NCBI GenBank assembly: GCA_015075645.1
Contig: JABTUF010000003.1
Coordinates: forward strand, 1-64,000
Direction: 5' to 3'
DNA: 64,000 nucleotides
DNA from: Burkholderiales bacterium
GTDB taxonomy: Bacteria; Pseudomonadota; Gammaproteobacteria; Burkholderiales; Casimicrobiaceae
Positions 22,000-30,287 of the stretch are shown one piece after another. Both the position numbers and the translations under genes were made by a program. The notes under the pieces were generated by a model. The model did no database searches, had not been told where the DNA came from, and worked only from the letters and a program-made list of their open reading frames with translations. The number at the start of each line of letters is the position of its first letter. Positions within the stretch are counted from its first letter, which is position 1.

Positions 22000-22369
22000 G
22001 ACCAAGTCAAGCTCCCCATCCAAGCGATCCCTCGCCACCCAGGCCAGACGGTCGCGACAACGTATCGAGAAGATTCGCGCTGCCGTCGGCACGATCGACT
22101 ACCTGTGCACCGGCACGCTCTACGAACATCTGAGCCGCTGCGGCAAGGCTGGCTGTCGCTGCGCCACCGACCTGGCAGCTCGCCACGGGCCGTACTACGA
22201 CTGGGGGTACATGCAGGACGGCAAGCTCGTGCGTCGCCGCCTCTCGGCCGAGCAGGCCCGCCTCATGCGCCTGGCGATCGCCAACTACCGCAAGCTCAAG
22301 AAACTGCTACGCGAATGGGAGAGAGAATCCGCGCGACTCATCGAAGCCGAACAACCCCGCGATCACTGA
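21998..22369 (+). CDS. DUF6788 protein of IS1634-like copy B
   Basis: 123 residues, ATG 21998, whose CATG overlaps the divergent transposase start. RRSRQRIEKIRAAVGTIDYL, GTLYEHLSRCGKAGCRCATD and ARHGPYYDWGYMQDGKLVRR, followed by a basic helical C-terminus (RLAIANYRKLKKLLREWERES), match DUF6788 proteins that accompany some IS elements. The Cys-rich CGKAGCRC could bind metal. The role in transposition is unknown. The frame is intact here but broken in copy A. Confidence 0.8.
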   Translation: MTKSSSPSKRSLATQARRSRQRIEKIRAAVGTIDYLCTGTLYEHLSRCGKAGCRCATDLAARHGPYYDWGYMQDGKLVRRRLSAEQARLMRLAIANYRKLKKLLREWERESARLIEAEQPRDH

Positions 22370-22434
22370 CTCCGACGTGCGATCGGGAAATTACCGAGAA
22401 ATGCGTCTGCCGATGTGCGGAATGTAAGTCATGG

Positions 22435-22831
22435 GTCTGGATCCACTGGCGAAAGCGTGCATCCTCCTGGCGGCTGCGTGGCATCACGGTAACGAAACGC
22501 CCGCCCGCGGCATCGATGTGACGCATGTTCTCGTAGGAGCACAGCTTGGAATCGGCGACATACAGGAAGTCGGCACGGCCGGCCACCGCCCGCAATGCCT
22601 CCCAGGTCTGGACGTGGGTGACCGAGTCGCTGGTATTGCCGTCGGCGCAGCGAAACGACGCCGGAACCCCCTCGGCGGTGACGGTGAGGATGAACAGCAG
22701 CTGGCGCAAATCCGGGCGGTGGTCCTTGGAAAAGCCGAAGGCGATCGCCGGTGCGGTGCGCCCGCGCAGCTCGCGGCCGGTCGCCGCCCGGTACTGGCCG
22801 CAGAAGGCGATCGAGGTCGAGTCGTTGTGCA
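22435..22831 (-). pseudogene. Middle part of the copy A transposase between copy B and IS66 copy 2
   Basis: Minus-strand frame running from the IS66 junction (HNDSTSIAFCGQYRAATGREL) through FSKDHRPDLRQLLFILTV and ADFLYVADSKLCSYENMRHIDAAGGRFVTVMP to RFRQWIQTHD at the copy B junction. It is the least damaged stretch of this transposase in the window and serves as a reference for the frame in copy B. Confidence 0.78.
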
Positions 22832-22918
22832 GTAAGCGCTCGCCCATCGGCGTTCTTCCCTGCCGCTGACTTGCCGTGAATACTCGATCCCGTTGGCAAC
22901 CACGAACGGGGATCGGTG

Positions 22919-23275
22919 ATGGGCGAAGGAACGAAGGCGGTATCGGTGGAGGTCAGAGGCAAGTCTTGGCAACGCCACGGCGAGCAGGCGTGGCGCACGA
23001 TGATCGAGCGACAGCGGGCGAGCGGCATGAGCATCCTGGCCTTCTGCGAACGGGAGGGCGTGAGCCGCTCGAGCTTTGGACGTTGGCGAGCGCTGCTCGC
23101 GAAGGGCACGAGCGACGTGGTTGCGGAACGCACCGGCGCCGAACGTGCGGCGGTCGCGGCGCCGCGTAGTGGATTCGTCGACGCCGGAATGCTGCGCATG
23201 GGTGGCGTGTCCGAGCCCGTCGAGATGCGCCTGGAACTGGGAGGCGGAATCGTGGTGACGATCCGTCGTGGCTGA
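22919..23275 (+). CDS. tnpA: IS66 TnpA, copy 2
   Basis: 118 residues from ATG 22919 (GTG 22916 is directly before). GKSWQRHGEQAWRTMIERQRASGMSILAFCEREGVSRSSFGRWRALL is the helix-turn-helix part, and the C-terminal block (VSEPVEMRLELGGGIVVTIRRG) is the short conserved tail. The stop overlaps the tnpB ATG at 23275. Confidence 0.9.
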   Translation: MGEGTKAVSVEVRGKSWQRHGEQAWRTMIERQRASGMSILAFCEREGVSRSSFGRWRALLAKGTSDVVAERTGAERAAVAAPRSGFVDAGMLRMGGVSEPVEMRLELGGGIVVTIRRG

Positions 23276-23634
23276 TGTTCTTCCCCGAGGGCACGGTGCG
23301 CGTGCACGTCTACGGGCAGCCCGTGGATATGCGCAAATCGTTCGACGGACTGTACGCGCTGACCCGTCACGCGCTGGGGCTCGATCCACTGTCGGGCGCC
23401 CTGTTCGTGTTCATCAACCGGCGCGGTTCTCAGGTCAAGGTGCTGTACTGGGACCGCAGTGGATTTTGCATCTGGGGCAAGCGTCTGGAGCGTGGTTGCT
23501 TCGTGTCGGACTGGTCGCAGATGAAGAGTTGCGAGATCGACTGGACGCAGTTCAAGCTGATGCTCGAAGGCTTCGTTGTAACGCGACAACGACTGCGCTA
23601 CAACGTGGCGAAAATCACGCACGAGGCTGCATGA
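23275..23634 (+). CDS. tnpB: IS66 TnpB, copy 2
   Basis: 119 residues. PVDMRKSFDGLYALTRHALGLDPLSGALFVFINRRGSQVKVLYWDRSGFCIWGKRLERG is the diagnostic IS66 Orf2 core. The frame is intact and overlaps tnpA by one base, with tnpC starting 30 bp downstream. Confidence 0.94.
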   Translation: MFFPEGTVRVHVYGQPVDMRKSFDGLYALTRHALGLDPLSGALFVFINRRGSQVKVLYWDRSGFCIWGKRLERGCFVSDWSQMKSCEIDWTQFKLMLEGFVVTRQRLRYNVAKITHEAA

Positions 23635-23664
23635 ATACACGGTCTTACCGCTATCATCGTAGTC

Positions 23665-25299
23665 ATGTCGACACCGACCGCGCTGCACGCCGCCACCCTC
23701 GACGAGGTGGCGCACTGGTCGGCGCAGGAAGTGCTCGGTCAAGTGCGCGGCCTACTCGACACGCTGCGCAGCAGCGAAGAGCGCAACGCCCGGTTGCAGC
23801 GCGACGTGGAGTCGCTCAAGCACCAGCTCGAGTGGTTTCGCCGGCAGATCTTCGGCAGCACCAGCGAGCGGCGCATCGTGCCACCCGACGCCTTGCAACT
23901 GCACCTGGGCGAGCTGCTGGCGGTGCCCGAGCCAGCACCGGTGCCACCGACCCAGTCGGTACCCGCGCATACGCGACGAGTGCCACGGAGCGACTTGGCC
24001 GCCACCGGCCACGACGAGTCGAGCCTGTTCTTCGACGAGTCCCGGGTGCCGGTGCGGGTGATCGAGGTGCCCAACGCCGAAGCGCAGGGGTTGCGCCCCG
24101 AGCAGTACGAGGTGATCGGGCAGAAGGTATCGCACCGCCTCGCGCAGCAGCCCGGCAGCTACGTGGTGCTCAAATACGTGCGGCCGGTGATCAAGCGCCG
24201 CGACACGCAGGCGCTGTCGTGCCCGCCGGCACCGGCGGGGGTGATCGAGGGCAGCCGTGCCGACGTGAGCCTGCTCGCCGGCCTGCTGATCGACAAGATG
24301 CAGTGGCACCTGCCGCTGCACCGGCAGCACCAGCGCATGGTGCAGGCCGGGATTCAGGTCAGCCGCGGCTGGCTCACCGAGATCACGGCGCAGGCGGTCG
24401 GGCTGCTCGAGCCGATCTACGACGCACAGCTCGAATCGATCCGCGGCTCGCGGGTGAAGGCGATCGACGAGACGCCGATCAAGGCGGGGCGCTCGGCGCC
24501 GGGCAAGATGAAGGCCTGCTACTTCTGGCCGGTGTACGGCGAGCTCGACGAGGTGTGCTTTCCGTTCTTCGCGACCCGCGCGCACGCGAGTGTCGAGGCG
24601 ATCCTGGGCTTGCAGCCGCGCCGCGATGCGGTGCTGCTGAGCGAAGGCTACGGCGCCTACGCGGCCTACGCCGAGAAGACCGGTATCGCCCACGCGCAGT
24701 GCTGGGCCCATTGCCGGCGCGAGTTCTTCAAGGCGCAGGCGGTGGAGCCCGAACTCGCCGGCCAAGCACTCGCCCGGATCGGCCGGATCTACGCGATCGA
24801 GGAAGACATCCGCGTCCGCAAGCTCGCGGACGCCAACAAGCACCTGCATCGACTGACGCACTCGAAGTTGGAGGTGGAGGCCTTCTTCGAGTGGGTCCGC
24901 CAGCGGCTCGAGGACCAGGCGCTGTTGCCGACCAGCCGGTTCGTGCAGGCGCTGGGCTACGCGCACGCGCGCCGACACGCGCTGTCGCTGTTCCTCGGCG
25001 ATCCGGAGTTGCCGGTCGACACCAACCACCTCGAACGCAGCCTGCGTCCCATCCCGCTCGGTCGGAAAAACTGGATGTTCAGCTGGACCGAACTCGGTGC
25101 CCGGCAGATCGGCATCGTGCAGAGCTTGCTCGTGACCTGCCAGTTGCACGACATCAACGCCTACGATTACCTGGTCGATGTCTTGCAGCGCGTCGACCGT
25201 CATCCCGCGACCGAGGTCGAGCAACTCACGCCGCGGCTGTGGAAGCAGCACTTCGCCCACCAACGGCTGCGTTCCGAGATCGAGCGCCTCGCGCTCTGA
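23665..25299 (+). CDS. tnpC: IS66 transposase TnpC, copy 2
   Basis: 544 residues, ATG 23665. N-terminal coiled coil with LEWFRRQIFGSTSERR, then the core with VKAIDETPIKAG (first Asp), LLSEGYGAYAAYAE, AQCWAHCRREFFKA and DTNHLERSLRPIPLGRKNWMFSW (Glu). The motif normally read as x-D-G-Y in IS66 transposases is S-E-G-Y here (~residue 330), a change at the presumed second catalytic Asp, so activity is uncertain even though the frame is intact. An intact target duplication shows the element moved at some point. Confidence 0.92.
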   Translation: MSTPTALHAATLDEVAHWSAQEVLGQVRGLLDTLRSSEERNARLQRDVESLKHQLEWFRRQIFGSTSERRIVPPDALQLHLGELLAVPEPAPVPPTQSVPAHTRRVPRSDLAATGHDESSLFFDESRVPVRVIEVPNAEAQGLRPEQYEVIGQKVSHRLAQQPGSYVVLKYVRPVIKRRDTQALSCPPAPAGVIEGSRADVSLLAGLLIDKMQWHLPLHRQHQRMVQAGIQVSRGWLTEITAQAVGLLEPIYDAQLESIRGSRVKAIDETPIKAGRSAPGKMKACYFWPVYGELDEVCFPFFATRAHASVEAILGLQPRRDAVLLSEGYGAYAAYAEKTGIAHAQCWAHCRREFFKAQAVEPELAGQALARIGRIYAIEEDIRVRKLADANKHLHRLTHSKLEVEAFFEWVRQRLEDQALLPTSRFVQALGYAHARRHALSLFLGDPELPVDTNHLERSLRPIPLGRKNWMFSWTELGARQIGIVQSLLVTCQLHDINAYDYLVDVLQRVDRHPATEVEQLTPRLWKQHFAHQRLRSEIERLAL

Positions 25300-25334
25300 C
25301 AAGTACGCCGCTCGGCGAGCGGTTACGTTGTGCA

Positions 25335-25764
25335 GCCGCTCGAAGGTCACCCCGAAGCGCTGCCCCACTGCGACCACCACCGCGGTGAGCAGGGCTCCAC
25401 GGTCGGCGTCGAAGAGCCGATCGAGCGCGCGCCCAATGCGGTCGTCGGTCAGCCGCACCATCTGCGCCGCGTCGATGCCGAAGCACCCCGGCGCAAAGCC
25501 GTGCACGGTCTCCTGCTGGCGGTAGACGGGCTCGCGCTCGACCAGGATCGAGCGCAGCAGCACGCCGAGTGCCTGCCGCGTGGCTGACGGCACGGCGTCG
25601 ATCGGCGGTGGGCACGAACTTCCTCGAGCGGCGCCGGCAACCCCATGCGCTCGAGCAGTGATTGACCGGGGTAGCGGTCCCAGTCGCTCGCTGTTCAGGG
25701 CGAAGCGTTCGGGCGGGTAGACTTGTGGTTTCTTCAACCTGACGATAGTATTATCGCCAGCCAT
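25335..25764 (-). pseudogene. N-terminal part of the copy A transposase
   Basis: Minus strand, ATG at 25764 (MAGDNTIVRLKKPQVYPPERF). After SERLGPLP the frame is disturbed (RSITARAHGVAG) and recovers at ALGVLLRSILVEREPVYRQQE, continuing to GVTFERLHN at the IS66 junction. At least two frameshifts. Confidence 0.75.
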
Positions 25765-26132
25765 GACCAAGTCAAGCCCCCATCCAAGCGATCCCTCGCC
25801 ACCCAGGCCAGACGGTCGCGGCAACGCATCGAGAAGATTCGCGCTGCCGTCGGCACGATCGACTACCTGTGCACCGGCACGCTCTACGAACATCTGAGCC
25901 GCTGCGGCAAGGCTGGCTGTCGCTGCGCCACCGACCTGGCAGCTCGCCACGGGCCGTACTACGACGGGGGTACATGCAGGACGGCAAGCTCGTGCGTCGC
26001 CGCCTCTCGGCCGAGCAGGCCCGCCTCATGCGCCTGGCGATCGCCAACTACCGCAAGCTCAAGAAACTGCTACGCGAATGGGAGAGAGAATCCGCGCGAC
26101 TCATCGAAGCCGAACAACCTCGCGATCACTGA
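25763..26132 (+). pseudogene. DUF6788 gene of IS1634-like copy A, frameshifted
   Basis: Same gene as at 21998. A base is missing near the start (TCAAGCCCCCATCC against TCAAGCTCCCCATCC in copy B) and another after ACGGGCCGTACTACGAC, so the reading frame changes before GGYMQDGKLVRRR. The rest matches copy B. Confidence 0.75.
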
Positions 26133-26191
26133 CTCCGACGTGCGATCGGGAAATTACCGAGAAATGCGTCTGCCGATGTGCGGAATGTAAG

Positions 26192-26317
26192 GCTGAACTG
26201 AAGCGCAAAGCCGCTCAGCTTAACGAGAACGAGCGAGCTGAGCTCGCGCTCGCCCTCATTGAGTCACTCGATGGGGAAGCGGACGTGGGGGTCGAGGAAG
26301 CGTGGCAAATTGAGGTT
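26192..26317 (+). pseudogene. Addiction-module antitoxin fragment (TIGR02574 type)
   Basis: Directly after the IS right end the frame reads AELKRKAAQLNENERAELALALIESL, then GEADVGVEEAWQIEV, the core of the putative addiction-module component family (antitoxins paired with RelE/ParE toxins). The start codon is lost to the IS, and after WQIEV the sequence departs from the family. No toxin gene follows. Confidence 0.65.
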
Positions 26318-26343
26318 TCCAACGCGATTTCCCGGATTGCCGC

Positions 26344-26560
26344 TTGGTTCTGTCCAGCGGCCTCTTCGTGTTCGAGAACATTGTGCGAAAGGCTGGAGCG
26401 ATCGTCGGACCGGATGGCTCAGTGATCGCGCGTGGCGAAAGCGTGATGGAACTCGCTGACGACGGGCGAATCCATCGCGTAGCCCCCTTGGGGAGATGGA
26501 GCTTCCATCGCTCCCCGACGATTGGCCGGAGCACCTCGCGGTTCCGGCGGCGACTCGCGC
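26344..26560 (+). pseudogene. C-terminal fragment of an NTF2/SnoaL-like protein, frameshifted
   Basis: FVFENIVRKAGAIVGPDGSVIARGESVMELADDGRIHRVA resembles the last strands of an NTF2-like (SnoaL) domain. Continuing in another frame, EMELPSLPDDWPEHLAVPAA resembles the usual tail. The N-terminal part is missing, so this is a leftover at the edge of the mobile region. Family assignment is tentative. Confidence 0.4.
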
Positions 26561-26651
26561 GCCCGATGCGGCCCAACCCATCGCGCGGCGACGAAACGCG
26601 AACACGCGGCGTTCTTCGACCGTGTTGCCGTACGGTGACCGGGAGGCTCCC

Positions 26652-27581
26652 ATGCGAGAGTTGATACCGCTGGCAGCGCTGCTGCTGACGCTGTTGGTCG
26701 CATCGCCGGTGGCCGAGGCCGAACCGGCGGCCCGCAGCAGGTCGCCCATCATCGACGTGCATCTGCACGCGTTCGATCTGCCCGACGGAGAAGAGCCGCC
26801 ACCCAATCCGGTCACCGGGCGACCGTCCGCCTCCCGCACGAAGGCGGAGCTTCGCGACGCGTCGCTCTCCGCGCTCGCTCGTTACAACATCGTCAAGGCC
26901 GTGACCAGCGGGCCGGCCGCGACGGTGGCCCAGTGGCAGGCCGCCGCTCCGGAGCGCATCCTCGTCGGAGCGTTCGTAGACGAGTCCCATCCTCTTCCCG
27001 ATCTGTCCGAACTCCGCGCGAAGATCCGCTCGGGGCAGGTGCACGTCCTCGGGGAACTCTCGCTCCAGTACCGAGGCATGGCGCTCAATGACCCTCGGCT
27101 GGAACCGTACTACGCCCTCGCGGAGGAACTCGACATTCCCGTCGGAGTGCACACCGGCATAGGTCCTCCCGGGACGCCGTACCTGCCCTGCTTCCCGCAG
27201 TTCCGGGTGACGCTGGGCAATCCGGTCCTGATCGAGGAAGTGCTGGTCCGTCACCCGAGGCTTCGGCTGTACCTGATGCACGGTGGCGCGCCCTACGTGC
27301 AGGAGACGAAGGCCATCATGTCGGTCTATCCGCAGGTCTACGGGGATCTCTCGGTCATCAACTGGGTTCTGCCCCGGGAGGAGTTCCACGCCTACCTGAG
27401 GTAGATGATGCGCGCCGGATTCGGCAAGCGCCTGCTCTTCGGGTCCGACCAGATGTACTGGCCGGAGGCCATCGGCATGGCGGTGGAAGCAATCGAATCG
27501 GCCCCATTCCTGACACAAGACGAGAAGCGCGACATTCTCTACAACAACGCGGTTCGTTTCCTCAGGATCAAGGACCGCTGA
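26652..27581 (+). pseudogene. Exported amidohydrolase (Amidohydro_2) interrupted by an in-frame TAG
   Basis: ATG 26652 follows a GGGAGG site and a signal peptide (MRELIPLAALLLTLLVASPVAEA). The mature protein has SPIIDVHLHAFD (metal-binding HxH), GELSLQYRGM, GVHTGIG and LYLMHGGAPYVQE. The frame meets TAG at 27402-27404 after FHAYLR, then continues in the same frame with MMRAGFGKRLLFGSDQMYWPEA, which holds the catalytic Asp of the family (GSD), to TGA 27581. So a single nonsense codon removes the last ~58 residues. Readthrough, a sequencing error or true inactivation are all possible. Confidence 0.8.
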
Positions 27582-27795
27582 GATTCCGCGGGTCGCGCCC
27601 CGCGACGCCGTGCGGGAGGCCGATGACCCCGAACTTCGATCCGCCGCCGGACACGTAGTCGTCGAGCCCGCGCCGAGCCAGGCAGGCCCAATCGGGCGCG
27701 CGACCGGATCGTGGTCCATGCGATGATCCGCGAACCGGGCGCGGCTGCGTACGCGATGCCGGGCGTCATCGGTCGGGGGAGAAGTGGAGCAGGCG

Positions 27796-28776
27796 ATGTC
27801 AAAGTTCCTGGCGGTCGACCGGCTGGAGGTGCTGGTCCTCGTCGACAACGTCACCGACAGCCTGTCGACCGGTACGGGCGTGGTGACAACGGAGTGGGCC
27901 GGGCTCTCGGCCGCGGGCCGTCTCCCGGTGCTGTCGGGATCGTGCACCTGCTGCGCCCATCACGGCCTCTCGCTGCTGATCACCGCGCGCGTCGGAAGCG
28001 CCGCGCACACGGTGCTGTTCGACACGGGTCCGGAGGCCGCGACCTTTCTGCGCAACGCCGAGATCCTGGGCGTCGACTTCGCGGCGATCGATGCCGTGGT
28101 GCTCTCCCACGGGCACTGGGACCACGGCGGCGGCCTCGTGGCGGCGATCGAGCGCATGTCGCGGGCGCGGCGCCGTCAGGACGTCGAATGCTTCGTGCAC
28201 CCCGGCATGTTCGCCGAGCGCGCGCTGCAGCGGCCGAACGGCGAACTGCTCAGGTTCGAGTCCGTGCCGGATGCTACCGATCTCGCGAAGGCGGGCGCCC
28301 GCGTCGTGAACACCCGCGAGCCGCAATCGATCGCGGATGGCGCGTTCTACCTCAGCGGAGAGATCCCGCGCGTCACGACGTACGAGACCGGCCTCCCGGG
28401 CCACGTTCGCCGGCGCGACGACGGCCGGTCCTGGGAGCCGGACCCGCTGATCCTGGACGAGCGGTTCGTTTCCGTGCACGTGAAGGGCAAGGGGCAGGTC
28501 GTCTTCTCGGCGTGCTCCCACGCCGGAATCGTGAACGTCCTCGAGCACGCCCGTTCCGTGTTCCCGTCGGTGCCTCTCTACGGGGTCATGGGGGGATTCC
28601 ACCTCTCCGGCGCGACCGAGAGGATCATCCCGGAAACCGTCGCCGATCTTCAGCGGTTCGGCCTCAGGTTGCTCGCTCCGGGCCATTGCACCGGATGGCG
28701 GGCGGTGAACGCGATGGCCAGGGCCTTCGGCGACGAACTCGTGCCGTCGGCGGTCGGCAAACGGTACGTCGTCTGA
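27796..28776 (+). CDS. Metallo-beta-lactamase-fold hydrolase (MptE/DHPS-like)
   Basis: 326 residues; ATG 27796 preferred over GTG 27784. The metal motif is LSHGHWDHGGG (~residues 99-109), with further ligands in the SACSHAGIVN and LLAPGHCTGW segments. VLVLVDNVTDSL near the start and SGSCTCCAHHGLSLLI are typical of the family related to dihydropterin ribofuranosyl-aminobenzene phosphate synthases. The substrate here is unknown. It is followed 17 bp later by a tautomerase gene, probably in one transcript. Confidence 0.85.
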   Translation: MSKFLAVDRLEVLVLVDNVTDSLSTGTGVVTTEWAGLSAAGRLPVLSGSCTCCAHHGLSLLITARVGSAAHTVLFDTGPEAATFLRNAEILGVDFAAIDAVVLSHGHWDHGGGLVAAIERMSRARRRQDVECFVHPGMFAERALQRPNGELLRFESVPDATDLAKAGARVVNTREPQSIADGAFYLSGEIPRVTTYETGLPGHVRRRDDGRSWEPDPLILDERFVSVHVKGKGQVVFSACSHAGIVNVLEHARSVFPSVPLYGVMGGFHLSGATERIIPETVADLQRFGLRLLAPGHCTGWRAVNAMARAFGDELVPSAVGKRYVV

Positions 28777-28793
28777 GAACCGGGGAACCGCCC

Positions 28794-28997
28794 ATGCCGA
28801 TCGTCACCGTCACCGTACGCAAGCCGAAGTCCGCCGAGTTCAAGACTCAGGTGCTCTCGGCGGTTCACGAGGCGCTCGTCGGCATCGTCGAGCGCCATTC
28901 GGCGAAGGACTTCGATCCGGAGAACGTGATGGTCGTCTTTCAGGACGTCGCGTGGGAGAACGGGTCTCCGGCGGGGGGGCGCGTTCCCCATGCGTAG
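28794..28997 (+). CDS. Tautomerase-family protein
   Basis: 67 residues. The mature N-terminus would be Pro (MPIVTVTVRKPKSAEFKTQVLSAVHEAL), the catalytic base in 4-oxalocrotonate tautomerase-type enzymes. KDFDPENVMVVFQDVAWENG is the second half. Short length suits an oligomeric enzyme. The substrate is unknown. It overlaps no real gene on the other strand. Confidence 0.8.
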   Translation: MPIVTVTVRKPKSAEFKTQVLSAVHEALVGIVERHSAKDFDPENVMVVFQDVAWENGSPAGGRVPHA

Positions 28998-29109
28998 CAT
29001 CGTCCTTCCACGCTGTCGCGCATTCGCCGCAGCGCGGGCGATCCGCGGGAATCGGCAGTCGTCCCGAACCGCCGTCGCGCGACCACGGACATCAGGAGGC
29101 ACCGATCCC

Positions 29110-29511
29110 ATGCCGGCATCGCACATCGTCAGACTCGAGAGCCCGCACTCCTTCGCCGACACCGTGCGGCGCCTGCTCGCTGCACTCGACGCGAAGAACA
29201 TCAAGGTCTTCGCGACCATCGACCAGCAGGCGGAAGCCCGCGCGGTCGGGCTCGCGATGCCGCCGACCACTCTGGTGATGTTCGGCAATCCCCGGGCGGG
29301 TACGCCGCTCATGCTCGCCAATCCGCAGGCCGGCGTCGATCTGCCGCTCAAGGTCCTCGTGTGCGAGTCCGCGCCCGGGCAGGTGGCCGTCTACTTCACG
29401 TCCGCGGCGGCGCTCATCCGGCGTCACGGGCTCCCTCCCGAACTCGAGGCGAACCTGGTGGCCGCCGAGCGCGTGGTCGAGGCGGCGCTCGGCGGAGGCG
29501 CGGGCGCCTGA
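29110..29511 (+). CDS. DUF302 protein
   Basis: 133 residues. ATG 29110 is chosen because AGGAGGC precedes it. SPHSFADTVRRLLAALDAKNIKVFATIDQQAEARAVGLAMPPTTLVMFGNPRAGTPLM and DLPLKVLVCES are the DUF302 core, with the conserved G.P..G..LM region. DUF302 is widespread; its function is unknown. Confidence 0.88.
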   Translation: MPASHIVRLESPHSFADTVRRLLAALDAKNIKVFATIDQQAEARAVGLAMPPTTLVMFGNPRAGTPLMLANPQAGVDLPLKVLVCESAPGQVAVYFTSAAALIRRHGLPPELEANLVAAERVVEAALGGGAGA

Positions 29512-29577
29512 TGCTGCGTCCGGGCGGAGCATCCGTTCCACGCCCGGAGGCGAACTCCGACGACCGGCGGCCCGGCG

Positions 29578-30225
29578 ATGGACCCGGAGGTCTACGACCG
29601 GTGGTACGAGACGCCGCGCGGCCGATGGATCGGAACGCGCGAGAGCGCGCTCGTGCTCGCCGAACTCGCGCCTCGGCCCGGTGAATCGTTGCTCGACGTG
29701 GGATGCGGCACCGGCTACTTCACGCGCGCCCTGGCGTCCGCGACCACCGGGACGGTCACCGGCGCCGACGTCGATCCGCGGCGGGTCGACTACGCGCGTC
29801 GCCGCCGAGACGCCGATCTCAGCTACGAGGTCGCCGATGCACGCGCGTTGCCGCACCCGAACCGGAGCTTCGATCTCGTCGTGGCGATCACGGCGCTGTG
29901 CTTCGTCGACGACGAGCGTCGCGCGCTGTGCGAGATGCTGCGCGTGGCGCGGCGCCGGGTCGCCGTCGGACTCCTGAACCGTCACAGCCTCCTCGGGTGG
30001 CAGAGAGCGAGGGACGGCGGCCGGGGCGGTTATCGGGGAGCGCGCTGGCACACGGTCCGCGAGGCCGCTCGCTTGTTCGACGGCCTGCCGGCGCAGCAGG
30101 TGCGCGTTCGCACCGCGATTCATCTTCCGGGCGGCGGGCGGTTCGCCCGGTTCGTCGAAAGGATCTGGCCGGGGTCGTTCCACACCGGCGCGTTCATCCT
30201 CGTCGTCGCCGACGTCGCGAGGTAG
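29578..30225 (+). CDS. Class I SAM-dependent methyltransferase
   Basis: 215 residues, ATG 29578. Begins DPEVYDRWYETPRGRWIGTRE, then motif I LLDVGCGTGYFTRAL (residues ~38-52), GADVDPRRVDYAR (acidic residue binding the ribose), VADARALPHPNRSFDLVVAI and MLRVARRRVAVGLLNRHSLL. The Methyltransf_11 type acts on small molecules or lipids; the substrate cannot be told. GC-rich codons like the rest of the chromosome. Confidence 0.88.
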   Translation: MDPEVYDRWYETPRGRWIGTRESALVLAELAPRPGESLLDVGCGTGYFTRALASATTGTVTGADVDPRRVDYARRRRDADLSYEVADARALPHPNRSFDLVVAITALCFVDDERRALCEMLRVARRRVAVGLLNRHSLLGWQRARDGGRGGYRGARWHTVREAARLFDGLPAQQVRVRTAIHLPGGGRFARFVERIWPGSFHTGAFILVVADVAR

Positions 30226-30287
30226 CCCGCTCCGTTATCGACCCGGTTCGAGTCGGGGACGGCGGGGGAGGCCGCCGCTTCGCGCCC

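Larger units (their letters stand above)
20137..22428 (-). mobile_element. IS1634-like element, copy B, inserted into copy A with a 6-bp target duplication
   Basis: Complete element of 2292 bp from CTTACATTCC at 20137 to GGAATGTAAG at 22428. The target duplication TCATGG is seen at 20131-20136 and 22429-22434, where copy A resumes. The size and 6-bp duplication fit the IS1634 family. It contains the transposase (minus) and the DUF6788 gene (plus) diverging from overlapping start codons near 21998. The transposase carries frameshifts. Confidence 0.88.
22832..25326 (+). mobile_element. IS66-family insertion sequence, copy 2, with 8-bp target duplication
   Basis: Left end GTAAGCGCTCGCC at 22832 matches the right end GGCGAGCGGTTAC (25314-25326) with one mismatch. 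The target duplication GTTGTGCA is seen at 22824-22831 and 25327-25334, inside the copy A transposase, as expected for IS66. 2495 bp with tnpA, tnpB and tnpC on the plus strand. It is only distantly related to IS66 copy 1 and lacks the fourth ORF. Confidence 0.94.
19164..26191 (-). mobile_element. IS1634-like element, copy A, interrupted by two further elements
   Basis: Left end CTTACATTCCGCACATCGGC (19164-19183) pairs with the right end GCCGATGTGCGGAATGTAAG (26172-26191) as an inverted repeat. It encodes a DUF4277-type transposase on the minus strand and a DUF6788 gene on the plus strand. The element is split by copy B (20137-22428) and by IS66 copy 2 (22832-25326); without them it would be ~2.2 kb. 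Flanks differ (TTCTGC in hicA on the left, GCTGAA in an antitoxin gene on the right), so no target duplication remains and DNA was lost. Several frameshifts make it inactive. Confidence 0.85.

Noticed and set aside
26570..26640. GCCCAAC motif resembling an attC R'' box
   Set aside because: No matching GTTRRRY box or palindrome follows within 120 bp.
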